Positions 12,383-25,400 of a stretch of 64,000 nt of DNA are shown here, one piece after another (position 1 is the stretch's first letter; each line of letters opens with the position of its first letter). Both the position numbers and the translations under genes were made by a program. The notes below the pieces were generated by a model. The model was given only the letters and a program-made list of their open reading frames with translations, made no database searches and had not been told where the DNA came from. This DNA is from Ectobius pallidus (lineage: Eukaryota > Arthropoda > Insecta > Blattodea > Ectobiidae). The stretch is taken from contig CAXKWD010000011.1 of the NCBI GenBank assembly GCA_964059195.1, forward strand, positions 13,300,451 to 13,364,450. Reading direction: 5' to 3'.

Positions 12383-12540
12383 GGCTTTGCTCAGTTGGTA
12401 GAGCATTGGCGCGAATAGCCAAAGGTCCTGGCTTCAAGTCCCAGTGTCGGAGGAATTTTTCTCCTATAATATTCTCATGTAAAGTCCAACAGAGACAATA
12501 ATCTGTGGTTCATGAATGCTTATATATCTATAGTAATAGG
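12383..12540 (+). mobile_element. tRNA-derived SINE (tRNA-Phe-like head)
   Basis: The head has an A box TGCTCAGTTGGTAGAGCA, a five-pair anticodon-type stem TTGGC/GCCAA around a seven-base loop with GAA in the anticodon position, and a B box GGCTTCAAGTCCC at 12430-12442. The acceptor-stem ends do not pair, so it is a SINE head and not a working tRNA gene. A non-tRNA body follows to about 12540. Confidence 0.75.
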
Positions 12541-13011
12541 GGTCAAAGGAAAATAAAGAAAAGAGAAAAAAATGTTTTCGTACATTATTGGCCATTGTCC
12601 GGCTAGAATTATGAGTAAAGTGGAATGAAGGTGTTCAAAACATTTCGTTTCATGTTATGGATGATTGAGGTGTGGCGTCTGTCTATGGAGGCGCATGGCA
12701 AACACAGAGATGGGTAAAATAATTAGACGAAGAAAGTGAGAATTATATATACTCTGTCGATAACAGATTGAAAACTCCTGTTAACTATAACCTATATCCA
12801 ATGAACATTGCCTTCAAATTACACTTAACTGTTTAAATAGTAGGTTTACGTTTCACAAAAACAATTTGCAACTTATGTACACATTTACATAATCTACTGA
12901 CTTGGCCTACATATGGAACATTGCCTGTCACTTTTATTATTGACAGTTTTACATTTTCTATAAATTTGTCAACGTGCCAATGTTTTATAAACGATAGGTA
13001 TCCTAAGATAC

Positions 13012-13650
13012 TAGGACCCGGATCTTTAGGCTTTTATAAAAGGTATTTTAGCCTTTTATTCTCGTGGAATAGCCATTTTTAGGTTTTAAACAAACGATTT
13101 TAGCTGTCTTAATAAAACACTAATATTAACAGCAAAAATTGTATTATAATTTTGACACATACTCTTCTACACTTCTCTGTCGTCGGTTGGCAACTTGTTG
13201 TTTGAAAGTTGAAACGACAATGGATTACTTGCAGATTTCAAAATATTGAAGACGGCTCAAGTTTCATTTCCTGTGACGGCGAGACGGTACATTTTCGAGT
13301 TACAAAGACAAGCGACACAGTGTTATGTACATTGTTAATTTCAGTTTATTTTGTAAATTTATTTTATGTCTTTTCTTAAAATGCACAAATTCATAGATTT
13401 ATTTTCCTCTGCATTAATTGGAAAATCTATTCAAAAATCGTGTTTTTCTGCAAAAGTCCTCTTTAACCTCTAGTTTTTCAGCAAAATTTCTCTTTAGCCC
13501 CAAGTTTTACAGAAAAAGTCCTCTTTAACCCCTTTGATGCCCTTCAGTCCGATTTAGCCCTTTTTAGGTTCTATAAGATTCATATATTCGGAAGCTATGC
13601 GTTTGAAACGGAAAAATATGTTAAAATAATACCTTCAAATCCGGGCCCTA
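13012..13650. mobile_element. Probable hAT-like MITE with TAGGRCCCGGAT termini
   Basis: The left end TAGGACCCGGAT and the right end, inverted, TAGGGCCCGGAT differ by one base. The interior repeats pyrimidine-rich boxes such as TCCTCTTTAACC near both ends. No coding region. The flanking 8 bp do not match, so the hAT assignment rests on resemblance of the termini to the element at 34366-35641 and is tentative. Confidence 0.55.
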
Positions 13651-13696
13651 GTTATGACATTTATGTAAAGTTGTCAGCATTTATGAAACATACAGT

Positions 13697-13698
<2 letters not shown>

Positions 13699-13738
<40 letters not shown>
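13699..13738. repeat. Poly(A) run
   Basis: An almost pure run of about 40 A residues, either a slipped homopolymer or the tail of a degraded retroposed sequence; no body was recognised upstream. Confidence 0.7.
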
Positions 13739-13739
<1 letters not shown>

Positions 13740-14394
13740 AGACGATTTCCTGTCACCTATCACCTGTAAAAGTGTAAATTTTATGAAATTGGACCCTGGG
13801 ATATAACCTACGGCTCAGGGAACTTGGGTAATTTCGTATCAGCCAATAAAAATCCATCTATAATGAGCGTAAAGGATTAAAAACATGATTCAGACACACC
13901 CTATACAGAGACATTCCCAGGCACATAGTGTCTGGTTCGCCACTAAATTCTTTCTGGGAATGAGGAATAGATAGTGTCGTTTTTCCAATCCCGTAGATAA
14001 AACGAGGTCTGAGAGTAGCTTTTTTCTTGGTCCTCTGGAGTTAATATCGGAGGAAATAGGATCCAGAGACACAATTGAAGCCGGAGTATCGTAAATTGCG
14101 TGGCCAGTAATTTAGACTGGCTAATCCGTCCCCACTCGCCATAGTGACAGTCCCCTATGTCTCCCGCTAGACCTTCTCGTAAGGAACCCGCTCTGCGGCT
14201 TCATGAAAATTACATTCAAGAGCTCACCCAGCTTCTGCAATTTACATACACTGGCATAAAAATTGCAAAGTAAAAGCACACCCAACCGATTTTTAGACTT
14301 TCTTCTATGTGGTCAACTTTAATTTGCATTCTTCAACACAATCATAGGGTATATCTTTCAAAAAATCAACGCATTAACTAGTTTATGTTATAAG

Positions 14395-15113
14395 TTAAGG
14401 GGGGACTTACAGCTTTCGATGCTGAAAGATAGGGAAGTTCATTTTTTTTCTCAGCAATGAATTGTTCTGTAGCCTTGTAATCTGGCATACTCTATATATT
14501 GACTACTTCTACAATTGCATATTATTTTCAGCATTAGTTTGACTGTTACAGTTATGGGTAATTATCATTACGAAATGGCAGCCAAATTTTGTGCACTGAA
14601 GTGCTGCTTCCCTAATAATTTTCATAAATACCAATATTTCTGAGTGATTTTGTTTTTATGTAAATGTAAACATCATGTGAACAACATAATCTAGGATCTT
14701 TGGATTATCTGCAGTATAAATATTTTTAAAAATAATGTATCACTTGTTAATTTTTTTTACAAATTTTTGTATAAAAAATATTAAAAAAAATAAATTATGA
14801 AAGTTACATCAATGATTCTAGATAGTGTTGTTCACAATATCAAATATATTTGCATGCAACATTTAACTGCAATATGGTAATAAATGTTTGAGTTTTGAGG
14901 GAGTCTGCACTTCAGTGCACAAAATTTGGCTGCCATTGTGTAATGATAAAAACCCATAACTGTAATAGTTAAAATAATTCTGAAAATAATATGCAATTGT
15001 AGAAGTAGTCAATACATAGCATGTTAGATTAAAAGGCTACAGAACAGTTTATTGCTGAGAAAAAGATAATGAACTTCTATTTTTCAGCTTCGAAAGGTGT
15101 ATCTCCCCCGTAA
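14395..15113. mobile_element. Long-TIR element flanked by TTAA/GTAA
   Basis: Two arms of roughly 220-240 bp (about 14399-14630 and 14900-15109) are inverted copies of each other: the stretch with CAAAATTTGGCTGCCAT occurs on opposite strands in the two arms. The outer ends read TTAA-GGGGGGAC and CTCCCCC-GTAA. No coding region. Similar ends occur at 17959, 52393, 55412, 56673 and 57734, which defines a family in this window. TTAA duplication is the piggyBac signature, but no transposase is present to confirm it. Confidence 0.7.
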
Positions 15114-17100
15114 TGGTAAAAGAGATAATTTTTTTTCGAGTATTATTGCGAAACAAAGTGAATAAATGATTCCTTTGAATATAAAAAAGCGTTGGTGGTA
15201 CAATAATACAGTCATCAAGAATTGCTTCTTTTAGAATTTTTCTTACAAATTACTTTCTACCAGAACAAGCTGTGTGTCTTGTAGGCTTCCTATAAGTCCC
15301 CATCATACAAAGCGATTTATTATCGACATTTTCGTACACAGGGCAAATATAAATGCCTTCAGAAATGACTATTATCAACGCGTCATGCCTGGACTACTAA
15401 TGCTAGATGAAATATGAAGTTACCATTATGATAGCCTAGCATAATCCTTACAAAATCAGCTTTCTAGTTAGTGAGAACACATAATCTTCGATGTTTCTAC
15501 TCCACCCTAAATAACAAATGGTTGGAGAAACGCTTAATAACATACGTACTTCGTCTTCCGTACTAGGTACTTAGAAATTAACTTTGACGGTTGGTGAGAG
15601 CTGCGTTGTGTTATGAAGCGCTCTTTGCTTCTGAGCAAGCCTGTGCATAATTTATCATTCTTCATATGCATTCGGTAATAGAGTACACAGAGGTGGAGCA
15701 TCTTCCTAACGAGCTCATAACGCAGTTTCGGCAGCATCTCCGAAATAAAACTTAACGTATATTGCGATAACATGCCGAAAGGGGCTTTATAAACATATTC
15801 AACTAGCACACAAAGGCTTTCAAATTCCACGAAAATGTTCCAACAAGATGTATTTAACATTAAACCGAGCTTCTTGATCAGGTTATCTCGTGAGTCTTTT
15901 TTACAGTTATTATCTTCCGACGGTTACAACAAAACTCAAATCATGGTCATTTGAATGCATTCAGTTTGAGAATATTATTAGCAAGATTTGCTCTGGCCTA
16001 CATCAGGCCTATGAAGAGGTCTCTAATTTTGTCATCATATCAACAACTTTTGTAACTTTCAGGGGAAGTTTTTATAGCAAAATAGGAAGGGAAAAGATTC
16101 TGAAATAAACCTGAGAAGGGGAAAAGGTGCTATTCTTCCGATAGCTCGTAAGCCATAACTTAACATTATTTATTAAAAGACTGAAATATGCAAGTATTTA
16201 TAAAGCAGTGGCGTTTATTTAATTTATACTTTCCATGAAATCTTGCTTGAATTCCTGAGACAGAGCCTAATATTGGGATTTGAACAGTTTCGTCATGATT
16301 AATTACTGAAGCAGTTAACAGTTTTAATTCACTTACCGATGCGTATTGAGAAAAAAATTAACAGATAATTTTAAATCCATATTATTTTTAATGCTGACCA
16401 AATTTCATTGCTGAGTGTTAACAACAAGTAGAATGTATAAGAACACTGCTGCTAGTTTAGTATTTTAAAATAGCGAATTCATTCATGTATTCCCCCATAG
16501 TTGCTTGTGTGGTGCATTTCTTTTATTTCAAACTCGCGGTCACTGAAAGCAGATTGTTCCCTAATCCTATGTTTAGGCCTATAATAACTGAAAGTTCTTA
16601 AAATCCGTTGCTTGGCCATTGAAAAGTAAATTAAAATATAAAATCACTATGGAAAAATATAAAACATTAACATAAAAAGGTCAAAATGGGAATTTGGGCA
16701 GAGCGAGGAAAAAAAAAACACAATGGTCACGAAAAAAGAAAAAAGTTGCTGCAAAATTACATCTATTCTCATTTTCAGTCAGAGTATCACACATTGGCTT
16801 CTTTCAGAGAGTTCTGATATGCCCTACAAAGAAAAAGGTTCGCTCCCAAAAATCCTGACCATGCTTATAAGTTAATGTTAACAGAATGTAGCTCTAACAG
16901 AAAGTAGTATTATTCATCGTATGTTACGCCTATATATTAAACCATACTAGGTGCAATACAATTTTCAATTAACGTCTATGATAAGAACTCAAAATTAAAC
17001 ATTTTGTGAAATGCTATATATATATATATATAAACTATTAATGTTGAATGATTGTAGATAGTGTTATTCGTATGATAATACCAAATACACAGAAAAATTA
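15114..17100. other. Unassigned sequence
   Basis: Contains a 108-codon minus-strand frame at 15534-15860 with no recognisable domain, and a short TA repeat near 17017-17031. No supportable gene. Confidence 0.4.
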
Positions 17101-17129
17101 ATCACACAGAAATATTAGTATTTATGGAA

Positions 17130-17962
17130 GTTATCAACGCAACGCCATTTCAGTGCATGAAAGGTGGCTGCTATTTTGAAACGACTATTCCACTCATACG
17201 CCGCGTGTTTGATGTTGACCAATAACATTTAGCAATTCCTCGGATATAGACCAATCACGATCGTTTATCTTATAAAATGCTTGCTATTAATATGAGGATG
17301 CTAGTTTATCAGGTAAAATCGTCTGCTCGTTACTGCACACGTAAGCATCAGTGTGCAGTGATTAAACGTCACATGCTACCATTAAGCAACACGAAAACTG
17401 ATTATTTTATGCAACATAACTTGTTTGGAAATTTAAACAATTGAAATCTACACTGATTAAAAATACAATTTCGATCCGGTGGAAGCCAGTTGGTGTGCTC
17501 TTATTCTGTTCTGCTTTTACCTTTCCTGAATGAAGTTAACTATCTTATATGCAACATTGGTAGCACTGATCACGACATGGTAACTCGAATCGATTCGTGT
17601 ATGGTTGATTCATAGTATGCCATGCTCTTGCAGCTGTTAGTTTTGTTTTTGTACAACAAACCACGAAAGTAATTATTATTTATATAACCCGTTGTACTTA
17701 TTTATTCATGGAATAGTCTTAATAAATCCGACACGAGTTGACGAGTGGCGAATCCATCGATAAACTCGTCAACTCTCGTGGGATTACCTATGATAATTAC
17801 CCTTAACTGTAACAGTTAGATTAATTTTTAAAATAGTATGTAATTGTAGAAATTGTGAATAAAGAGTATTTCGGATTGCAAGATTGTAGAGCACTTCATT
17901 CCCGAGGAAAAAACATTATATTTACTTATGAATTTCACCGAAAGCTGTATGTCCCCCATTAA
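17130..17962. mobile_element. Diverged TTAA-family element
   Basis: The segment from about 17785 to 17962 resembles the right arm of the element at 14395-15113 (CTGTAACAGTTA, then AATTGTAGAA, then GAAAGCTGTATGTCCCCCA) and ends at TTAA 17959-17962. A weak counterpart of the left arm is visible near 17140-17175. The interior carries one copy of the dispersed motif CATACGCCGCG. Limits are approximate. Confidence 0.45.
17185..17270 (+). repeat. Dispersed repeat B, copy 1
   Basis: Contains CATACGCCGCG, CAATAACATTTAGCAAT and CCTCGGATAT in order. The same ordered blocks occur at about 33518-33600, and the first block alone at 47240-47266. Confidence 0.6.
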
Positions 17963-18369
17963 AGCATTCAGAAGTCTTTACACACCTGCCTTCACTTAAT
18001 CCTAATCGGTAGAGAGAATGGAACAAGCAGTGATTGTCCGTTGCTAACCATGACACTCCATACACCGACATGCTTTGGAGGGATTCCACAGTGTTGTGGT
18101 GAGGATTGTGTCTGGCACACAACATATCACTACAACACCTAGTTCCTAATCAGAAACCGGTCCTGGACTACAAGAACTTGCTGAAACTGCCGTACTAATA
18201 AAATAATGGATTTAGTCAAAATCTGTTAGAAAGATTTCATAATTTATTAATAAACTGCACAGAAAAGTAGCAAGTCCTACCAAGCAGTTGAACTGGTTTT
18301 GAAAAAAAAAACACATTTTATTCATACGCCGAATAAGAGCGGTAAAAATCTCATAAGGTTGGCACAAAT

Positions 18370-18385
18370 AATAATAATAGTAATA

Positions 18386-18420
<35 letters not shown>

Positions 18421-18427
18421 AATATAC

Positions 18428-18475
<48 letters not shown>
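18370..18475. repeat. Compound GAT/AAT microsatellite
   Basis: A (GAT)n run at about 18386-18420 continues into an (AAT)n run to about 18474. The His- and Tyr-rich frame across it is an artefact of the repeat. Confidence 0.9.
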
Positions 18476-18477
<2 letters not shown>

Positions 18478-18749
18478 TTTCAAACAACATAACTATAGAA
18501 TAAAATAACCCGTACCGGTACCTTTTTCTTCTCCTTACTTACTTATTTACTTACAATTCCTAAGCAAGCTAAAGGAACATTATCTGTTTTATGAAACCCG
18601 AATGTTCATTGCCGCTCTTACCTAAGGCCGCGATTCAACCCTATTCTGTGCTAACTCCATCCAATCATCCCTCTCAAATCCTACTTCTCTTAAATCTATC
18701 CTAAATTGTCATAATTTTATACCACTTGTATTTCTCCTCCTTCCCCTCT

Positions 18750-18970
18750 GTCGGCCTGGGTGGCACAGTTAATATCGCCCGGGCCTTTTGTGTCCAGGAT
18801 TGCGGGTTCGATCCCGGCCCAGGTTGATGGCATTTATAATGCATAAATGTGACAGGGCCATGTCAGTAGATTTACTGGCAAGTAAAAGAACTCCTGCGGG
18901 ACAAAATTCCGGCACACCGGCGACAGTCACAGGCCTATGTTGCAGTACATCCCCGTCGTTAAATAACCAT
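18750..18970 (+). mobile_element. tRNA-headed SINE
   Basis: The head carries an A-box-like TGGGTGGCACAGTTAATATC and a B box GGGTTCGATCCC, followed by a conserved-looking body and a 3' end CGTCGTTAAATAACCATA. Its style differs from the SINE at 1282-1583, so at least two SINE families are present. Confidence 0.7.
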
Positions 18971-19194
18971 ATACCTACGTACATCCTCCTGTTAATGAAC
19001 TTGACAGGTCCACAGCGTTCGTGATACTGGACAGGTTACTCGTAGGCTACTTATGTGTTTTTTTTTTTCGTTGGGTGAAATTAATGAAAAAGTTAAAATA
19101 ACTGAAGACGAATCTGAAGTTTTCACGCAAGATAAATTGTCTACGTTTGTCTTTAATGGTTCAGGAAATGACCTCGGCTAAAATCCTCAGCTAG

Positions 19195-19245
19195 ATTGTT
19201 TCACCTGATAGGGATTCGAACCCATGCACTTACACACTAACTTAT
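19195..19245 (-). mobile_element. SINE head remnant
   Basis: On the minus strand GGGTTCGAATCCC, a perfect B box, is followed by a short non-coding stretch. The A-box half is not convincing. Confidence 0.4.
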
Positions 19246-19681
19246 GTGATAGTAAGTTAAAGCGTGAACTACACTTATCAACTCACCCCGTGGTCAAGTT
19301 CTTAGCACTATTTTCTGATTATTTGTACCTTAAAATGGCTCAAAACTATGGTTTTAAGATTTCACTATCCGCGCTTTTTCCTTTGCATAGCTTGAACTGT
19401 ATTCATCCTTTCAATGCCATGTCACCAATCCATGACCAATTGGTTGCAATAAAGGTTCTATTAATTATAGTCCTGAGAATGTTGTCTGTAAGAAAAGAAG
19501 AAAAGCCCTTACTACAGAGGAGTAATCTTATGCTATGTTAAGGATCGCTACCTATAGTCTACAAGTTATACTTTTCACACCCCTGGATTTTTGTATTTAA
19601 TATTTCATTTTCAACGAATGTGACATTCCTAACAAGAATTCTGAATTTCAGTTGAGTGCATATACCTCCTTAAAGTCCTAT

Positions 19682-19685
19682 GCAG
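19682..19685. repeat. Target site duplication (GCAG), left
   Basis: GCAG directly precedes the left LTR edge and recurs directly after the right LTR edge at 30915-30918. A 4 bp duplication fits a Ty3/gypsy integrase and fixes the outer borders of the element. Confidence 0.85.
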
Positions 19686-20976
19686 TATAACTGTTCGTTG
19701 GGTGATGAAATGATTAACGTCAAAATGGGTGCCAATTTATAACTGTTCGTAATGTTGGGTGCTAATTTATGACTGTTGGGTGCCAATGTATAATTGTCAG
19801 TAGGGGTCGTTGAATATATTATGTCCGGCTATTTCTAACTCAGTTGATAGAGCGAGATCTCTTTCAGGGTCGTGCTCGACGAAAACTAAAATAGGATATA
19901 AGATGAAGGGATTATAGGTCGTAAAAATGAAGTCTATTGATAATGAACTTGAATAATATTTGTAAGTTTATTTTGTCCGAAAATCTTTCACTTAATTTGT
20001 TAATTTCTTAAAATGTCTGGAGGAAGAATACAGTAATGTCTTTATCTATTTGCTTCGTCGTCGCCAAAATCACTTTAGGTTATATTATTATACTTATAAC
20101 ATCTGCACGTTTTATTGCAGGAATTTTAGGTTATATATCTTATGGCGGTATTTATTCGTTTAACTTTTCAATACGAAAAATAATATCTATAATCTTGTCT
20201 TATTCCAATATATATATCTTTATCCTCGACCGTATTATTTAAAAGTCGGTATAAAATTAATATTCGTACTTGTTACTGTTTCACTGTATATTTCTAACTC
20301 CGGTTTAGTCTATAAAAATTACGTCCGTCGCTGTTGAATAGATGTCTTCCAGTCTCCGTTGGTCGCTCCTGTTCGTGTTAATATGTTTCGGTGTTAAAAT
20401 ATTTTAGCCATTCCATTGGTTCTGTCAGTAGGCTTTGTCTCTTGTGATTGGAAATTAGCTAAGTCGTCTGCTAGTGTTTGAAATATTTGTCGTTAAAGTG
20501 GGTTGAGGTTTGGGGAGAAACGTATCCATCAACTTGACTTTAATAGCTGGCGACAGTGGACTTCTCCAGACAAAAAGCCACGCCTTCACTTCATTGTATT
20601 CCCTTATTTAGTTAATAATTCATAAAGTAATTGTCACTATTGTCTGCAATAAGTGTAGTTGTATAGCTTTCTTGATTATGCGTTGAATGATGTAATTTTC
20701 TATGTTGTCGTGTTAATAATTAATCGTTTGATTAATTATTTGTAATTGCTGGTAATGTCTTTTGATTCAGATGGTCATGTTGTATATCAAATTGTTCGTG
20801 TAAATGTCCTCTGTCTTGTCATGTAATTCGTTTTATGGTCATTGTAATAGTCTAGGCGTAATGGTAGTTTTTAGTAGTCGATAATGTTGCGGGAAGTTCA
20901 AATATTGTCCGTGAAATGTATTTTCTTATATTTGATTCCTCTTTTTATATAAGTCCATATGAACTGATCGGTTACA
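19686..20976 (-). repeat. 3' LTR of the Ty3/gypsy element
   Basis: It is collinear with 29624-30914 at a constant offset of 9938; the only difference I saw is C at 20681 against T at 30619. A 68-codon frame at 20036-20242 is present identically in both LTRs but has no known counterpart. A TATATAAAAAG box on the coding strand lies at 20941-20951, only about 26 bp from the U3 edge. Confidence 0.95.
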
Positions 20977-22488
20977 AATGTCCGAACGCTATAATTATTA
21001 AAATTATGAAGTAATTGGTATTTGGAAAATAGTTTTATAAATAATTTTAAAAATTTTTCGTTAGTCTCGCATCCAAAATTTCTCGGTCAGTTCGTATATC
21101 AATTAGTTATTTTGATTTTGTAATGATGAATATTTTGTAATTTATTATCTGTTATCTTTTATCTGTGTTCTTCCTCGTCGACTGAATAAAAATATAGTTT
21201 TCACATTAAAACTCTTAAAATATAAACATTGTTAAATCATACACTTGTTACATTGAATCAGCTGATAATCTTCCTTTCTTTACTTCATTGTACTCACTTG
21301 TAGTACGCTTCTCTTTCCTTTTCACCTAATAAAATGAAATCTTTGTTACATTGAATTACTTGATAATAGTCATCTTGACTGGTTGTAACTCATTTCTGGT
21401 ACATCACTGTTCTTCACCTAATGAAACAATTTTACTAATTACACTTAATTACTTACCGTTAAATACATAAAATTTTATTTAACACACAATGGGATTTGAT
21501 TACTTATACACTTCACACTTTATGTTTAATTACACAATCTAAAAATGTATTATTTTCTTTCTTCTGTTCTTCAGGTATCCTTTTTATTCAAATAAATTTA
21601 TTTTGCTTATTTCGTAATATCATGTTCAAGTTTACTACAAATTTATGCATTCTTACTCCTACACAATCAATAATATCATTCTTAAATGTCAATCTGCTTT
21701 TTCTAGCATGATTATTATAAGTACATGCCTTACCTTCATTTTATTATTTTCTTTCTCATTAGTGATCTTTTTCACTCTTTTGACAGTGGATTCCTTCCTT
21801 GTCATACTTTTCTCATTTTTCATCGTCGACTCATTTCTTACCTTTAATTATTCATAATCTTTGCACACTCATAAATTCACTTTTCATAACTCATTATTTA
21901 TCTGTTTCATCTCCATTTTATACCTTATATTTTATTGGTGTAAGGTTGTAGGGAGGATACTAAATTGAATATGCATGATATTAAAATACTTATTTATTCA
22001 TAAATCTTAATTCTTTAACCAAAGTGTAATGTGTAATTATAAAACTTAATTCAATATTTTCAATAAGTGTAACTAAAATTTTCTTATATATTTAAATCAA
22101 ATACTAGCGTGATTATCCTAAGTCAAATCGATGTTTCATTTTCTTCAGTATAATTCAGAGGGGGAATTCGCACATCACTTCTTAAATATATATACAATTT
22201 TAGTCGAAGAAAGGCTGTACACACATTTCTTCGTCTTCAAGGAAACACTGCAAGAGATCACTTCATTATATGAGGTAATCCTTGTATCGGTATTGTCTTC
22301 AGTGCTTACTTATTAAATGAGGGCTTCATCATTTTTACCTTAAATTAATACATTCGTTGTGCTAACGTAAAAATGAAACATAGATCTGAGAGGGTTCACG
22401 CAAAAATATTTTACGTTCCATTCTCGTAGTCCTTTTTCGTTTCCAGTTCATTGATTAAGAGCAAAATTTACCTCTTATGCTTTAATTC
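20977..22488 (-). other. Non-coding region between pol and 3' LTR
   Basis: About 1.5 kb with no long open frame on the element strand, so no env remnant is seen. The bases next to the LTR on the coding strand read GTTCGGACATT and are not purine-rich, so the usual polypurine tract for plus-strand priming is not evident here. Confidence 0.7.
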
Positions 22489-25400
22489 TCATACAATCCG
22501 TGACATCACATGATATGGTCTCAATAATTGTTTACGATATCTGCCAACAATTTTATGGGGTTTCTTGGCTTCTTTTAACTCAAAGGTATCGGTACTAAAT
22601 TTTGCATTTATTACTAATGGTCCTCTAAAGATTAAAGAAAACTTACGTTGTTTGTTTTGAAGTCTGTTGGATAACACATGTTGTCTTAGTAGTACATAGT
22701 CTCCTAATTTGGGTTCCCATTTCTTTCTTTTCTTGCGTGGCTTTTCCTTTCTTTTCAACCATCGCTTTTGTAACCTTTGAAGAATGGCTTGACACACTTC
22801 AATGTCAGATTTCTCACAAGTGTTCAAAACAGGTGGGGTGTTTGAAAAGAGGGGTCCAACTTTACATTGCTTTACTACTTCCAAAGGAATTTCTTTTGTG
22901 ACCTGGTGCCTCGTTTCATTCAATATGGCCTGTATAGGTTTTAAGTAACGAAACCAATTTTTGTGTTGTCTGTGTGTGAGTAAGCGTAGATAAGATATAA
23001 CCTGTTTGATATATCGTTCAGAAATGTTGGTTTGTGGGTTATAATTTGACGAATGTAATGTCTTAATTCCTAGCCTACTTAAGCCATCTGTCCATTTTCG
23101 GCTAGAGAAGATTGAGGCGTTATCTGTCAGACAACTGGATACCTGTCCGAACGTATTGACATATTCTTGCATCTTCATTAGGCAAATCTTTGTTGATAAA
23201 TTTCTTATGGGATACAAGGCTACTAATTTGCTGAATACATCAACCAGAATAAAAACATATTGATTACCAAAGTTACTACGTAAGAGAGGTCCCAATATGT
23301 CTCCGCATATTAATTGATTTGGTGCTGTTGATTCTACAGAGTGTATATCAGTTTCGTAAGCGGTGTTTTTATTCTTTCCGGTTTGACATAAATGACAGGT
23401 ACTGACATACAGTCTCACTTTCCGTCCTAACTGTTTAATGAAAAAATGGTCACTTATTGCATTTATCATTCGATCAGTACCGCTGTGAGCTAAGTTCTCG
23501 TGGTAGCTTGCAATTATGTCATGTTCCAAAGCTTTCGGTACGTATGGTTTCCAAGTAGGGGTTTCCAGTCCACATAGTTTGTATATCACATTATTGTGCA
23601 ATGCAATGGTTTTCTGGTTATCATGGCCGCATGCCGGATTGGAATTTGAATCGGGGATGCCCTGCAGCTTAGGCCGAATAGATGAAAGGTATTCGTCGTC
23701 GTTCTGAAGTGTCACTAAATTTGCTAATTTATTGTTGAGCTTATATTTGTCATTGACAGTGATTCTCATGATCTTGACTTCTTTCTCAACCTGTCCTTCC
23801 ATACTGGCTATGCCTGGATGGCTAGGCAAACGAGAAAGAATATCGGGAAGTTTGTTATCAGATCCTTTTATGTGCTGTATTTCTATGTTATATCGGGATA
23901 TGGCGCTGATAAACCTGGATACTCTGGAGTTGCTCAGTTTACACTGATTGATAAAACTCAGACTCATGTGGTCGCACAATACTGTTACTTTGCGATTATA
24001 AATGTAATGTTTGTATTTATTTAAGGCTTCATGAACTGCGTATACTTCCAATTCGGTAGGGTACATCCTGGACTGTGTGGTGTTCAAGCCTTTGCTTGCG
24101 GTGGCTATTAGGCGTTTTTCGCCGTCTTTAACCTGGAATAAAATGCTTCCGATCCCACGGGCACTGGCATCTGTGGCTATAAAATATGGAATCGAATCGT
24201 CTGGCTTTTGCAGTCGGATGGACTCCGCGAACAGCTGCTTAACCTTATTGAAGGCCGCATCATGTTCCGTTGTCCATTCCCATTTCTGGGCCTTCCGCAA
24301 AAGAGGCTTTAGGGGAAAAATTTCTTGGGCATAATTTTGTACAAATCTGGCCTGATATTGGCATACACCAAGGAAAGATCGTAATTGTTTCTGATTCTTA
24401 GGGGCTGGGATTTTCAAGATGGCTGCCACCTTTTCGTCGTCGATACGGAAATCTTTCCCGGATATAATATATCCGAGAAATTTTACCTCTCGCTGAAAGA
24501 AATGGCACTTGGAGATATTAAGGGTGAATCCTGCTGTTCTTAGCTTGTCTAAGGTTTGGTCTATGTGATCCATGTGATCTGCTATTGAATATGACGCAAT
24601 CAAAATGTCGTCGAGGTAGGGGATTATGAAAGGGTTGCTGCTCCAATTGAAAGTTAGTGCTAGCGCACGTAGCAGTGCGGCTGAAGACGTGCGACAGCCA
24701 AACGGGACGCGACAAAATCTGAAATGCCGTCCTTGATAATTAAAACTGGTCATATCGCGTGATTCTGAGTCTAAAGGGATTTGCCAAAAAGCTGAGTTTA
24801 GGTCGGTTGAAGAGAAATAATCTCCTTCTTTTGCTCTAGATAATAACTCATCAGAAGTCAACGGCTTATAGTTGTCCTCCTGGCAGTCATTGTTGAGGGT
24901 CCGAGCATCAATCGTTAAGCGAATATCTCCTGAGGGCTTTATTACTATACAGAGGGGATTACTATGATTGCTCATTGAGTCCTCGATGATTTCCTGATCC
25001 AACATGTTTTGTATCACAGCAGTTACTTTGGCTCTTAAACTCAATGGTATGGGTCTCGGTTTATGTCGTATTACAGTGGTAGAGCGTCGGTTTATTTGGT
25101 GAGTATAGAGATTACATTTTCCAATCTTATTGGTGAACAAATCTCTATGTTTTCTCAGTATACCTAATAAAGTTTGCTGAGCGTGTGTATCTAAGCCCTG
25201 AGTTTCGCTTACCTTGGCCAATATAAGCGAATCTATCTCAGAACTCGTCATAATGTGTTGAATATTTACATCCACTTCTGAAGTTAAGTGTTGCATATTA
25301 TGTTCTGTTTGAGAAGACAGAAGTGGAGTGAGTGGTTGTTGTGAATGGTCGTCTTGTGTAAGCTGTATGAGGGGTTGGGGGTAGGTATTTACAGCCTCAA

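Noticed and set aside
12390..12460. Functional tRNA-Phe gene
   Set aside because: A and B boxes and an anticodon stem are present, but the acceptor stem does not pair and a SINE body follows.
18212..18490. Frame rich in Leu, His and Tyr
   Set aside because: It is produced by the GAT/AAT microsatellite and shows no domain outside it.
20977..22488. env gene of the gypsy element
   Set aside because: No long open frame exists on the element strand; the frames seen lie on the opposite strand and are low-complexity.
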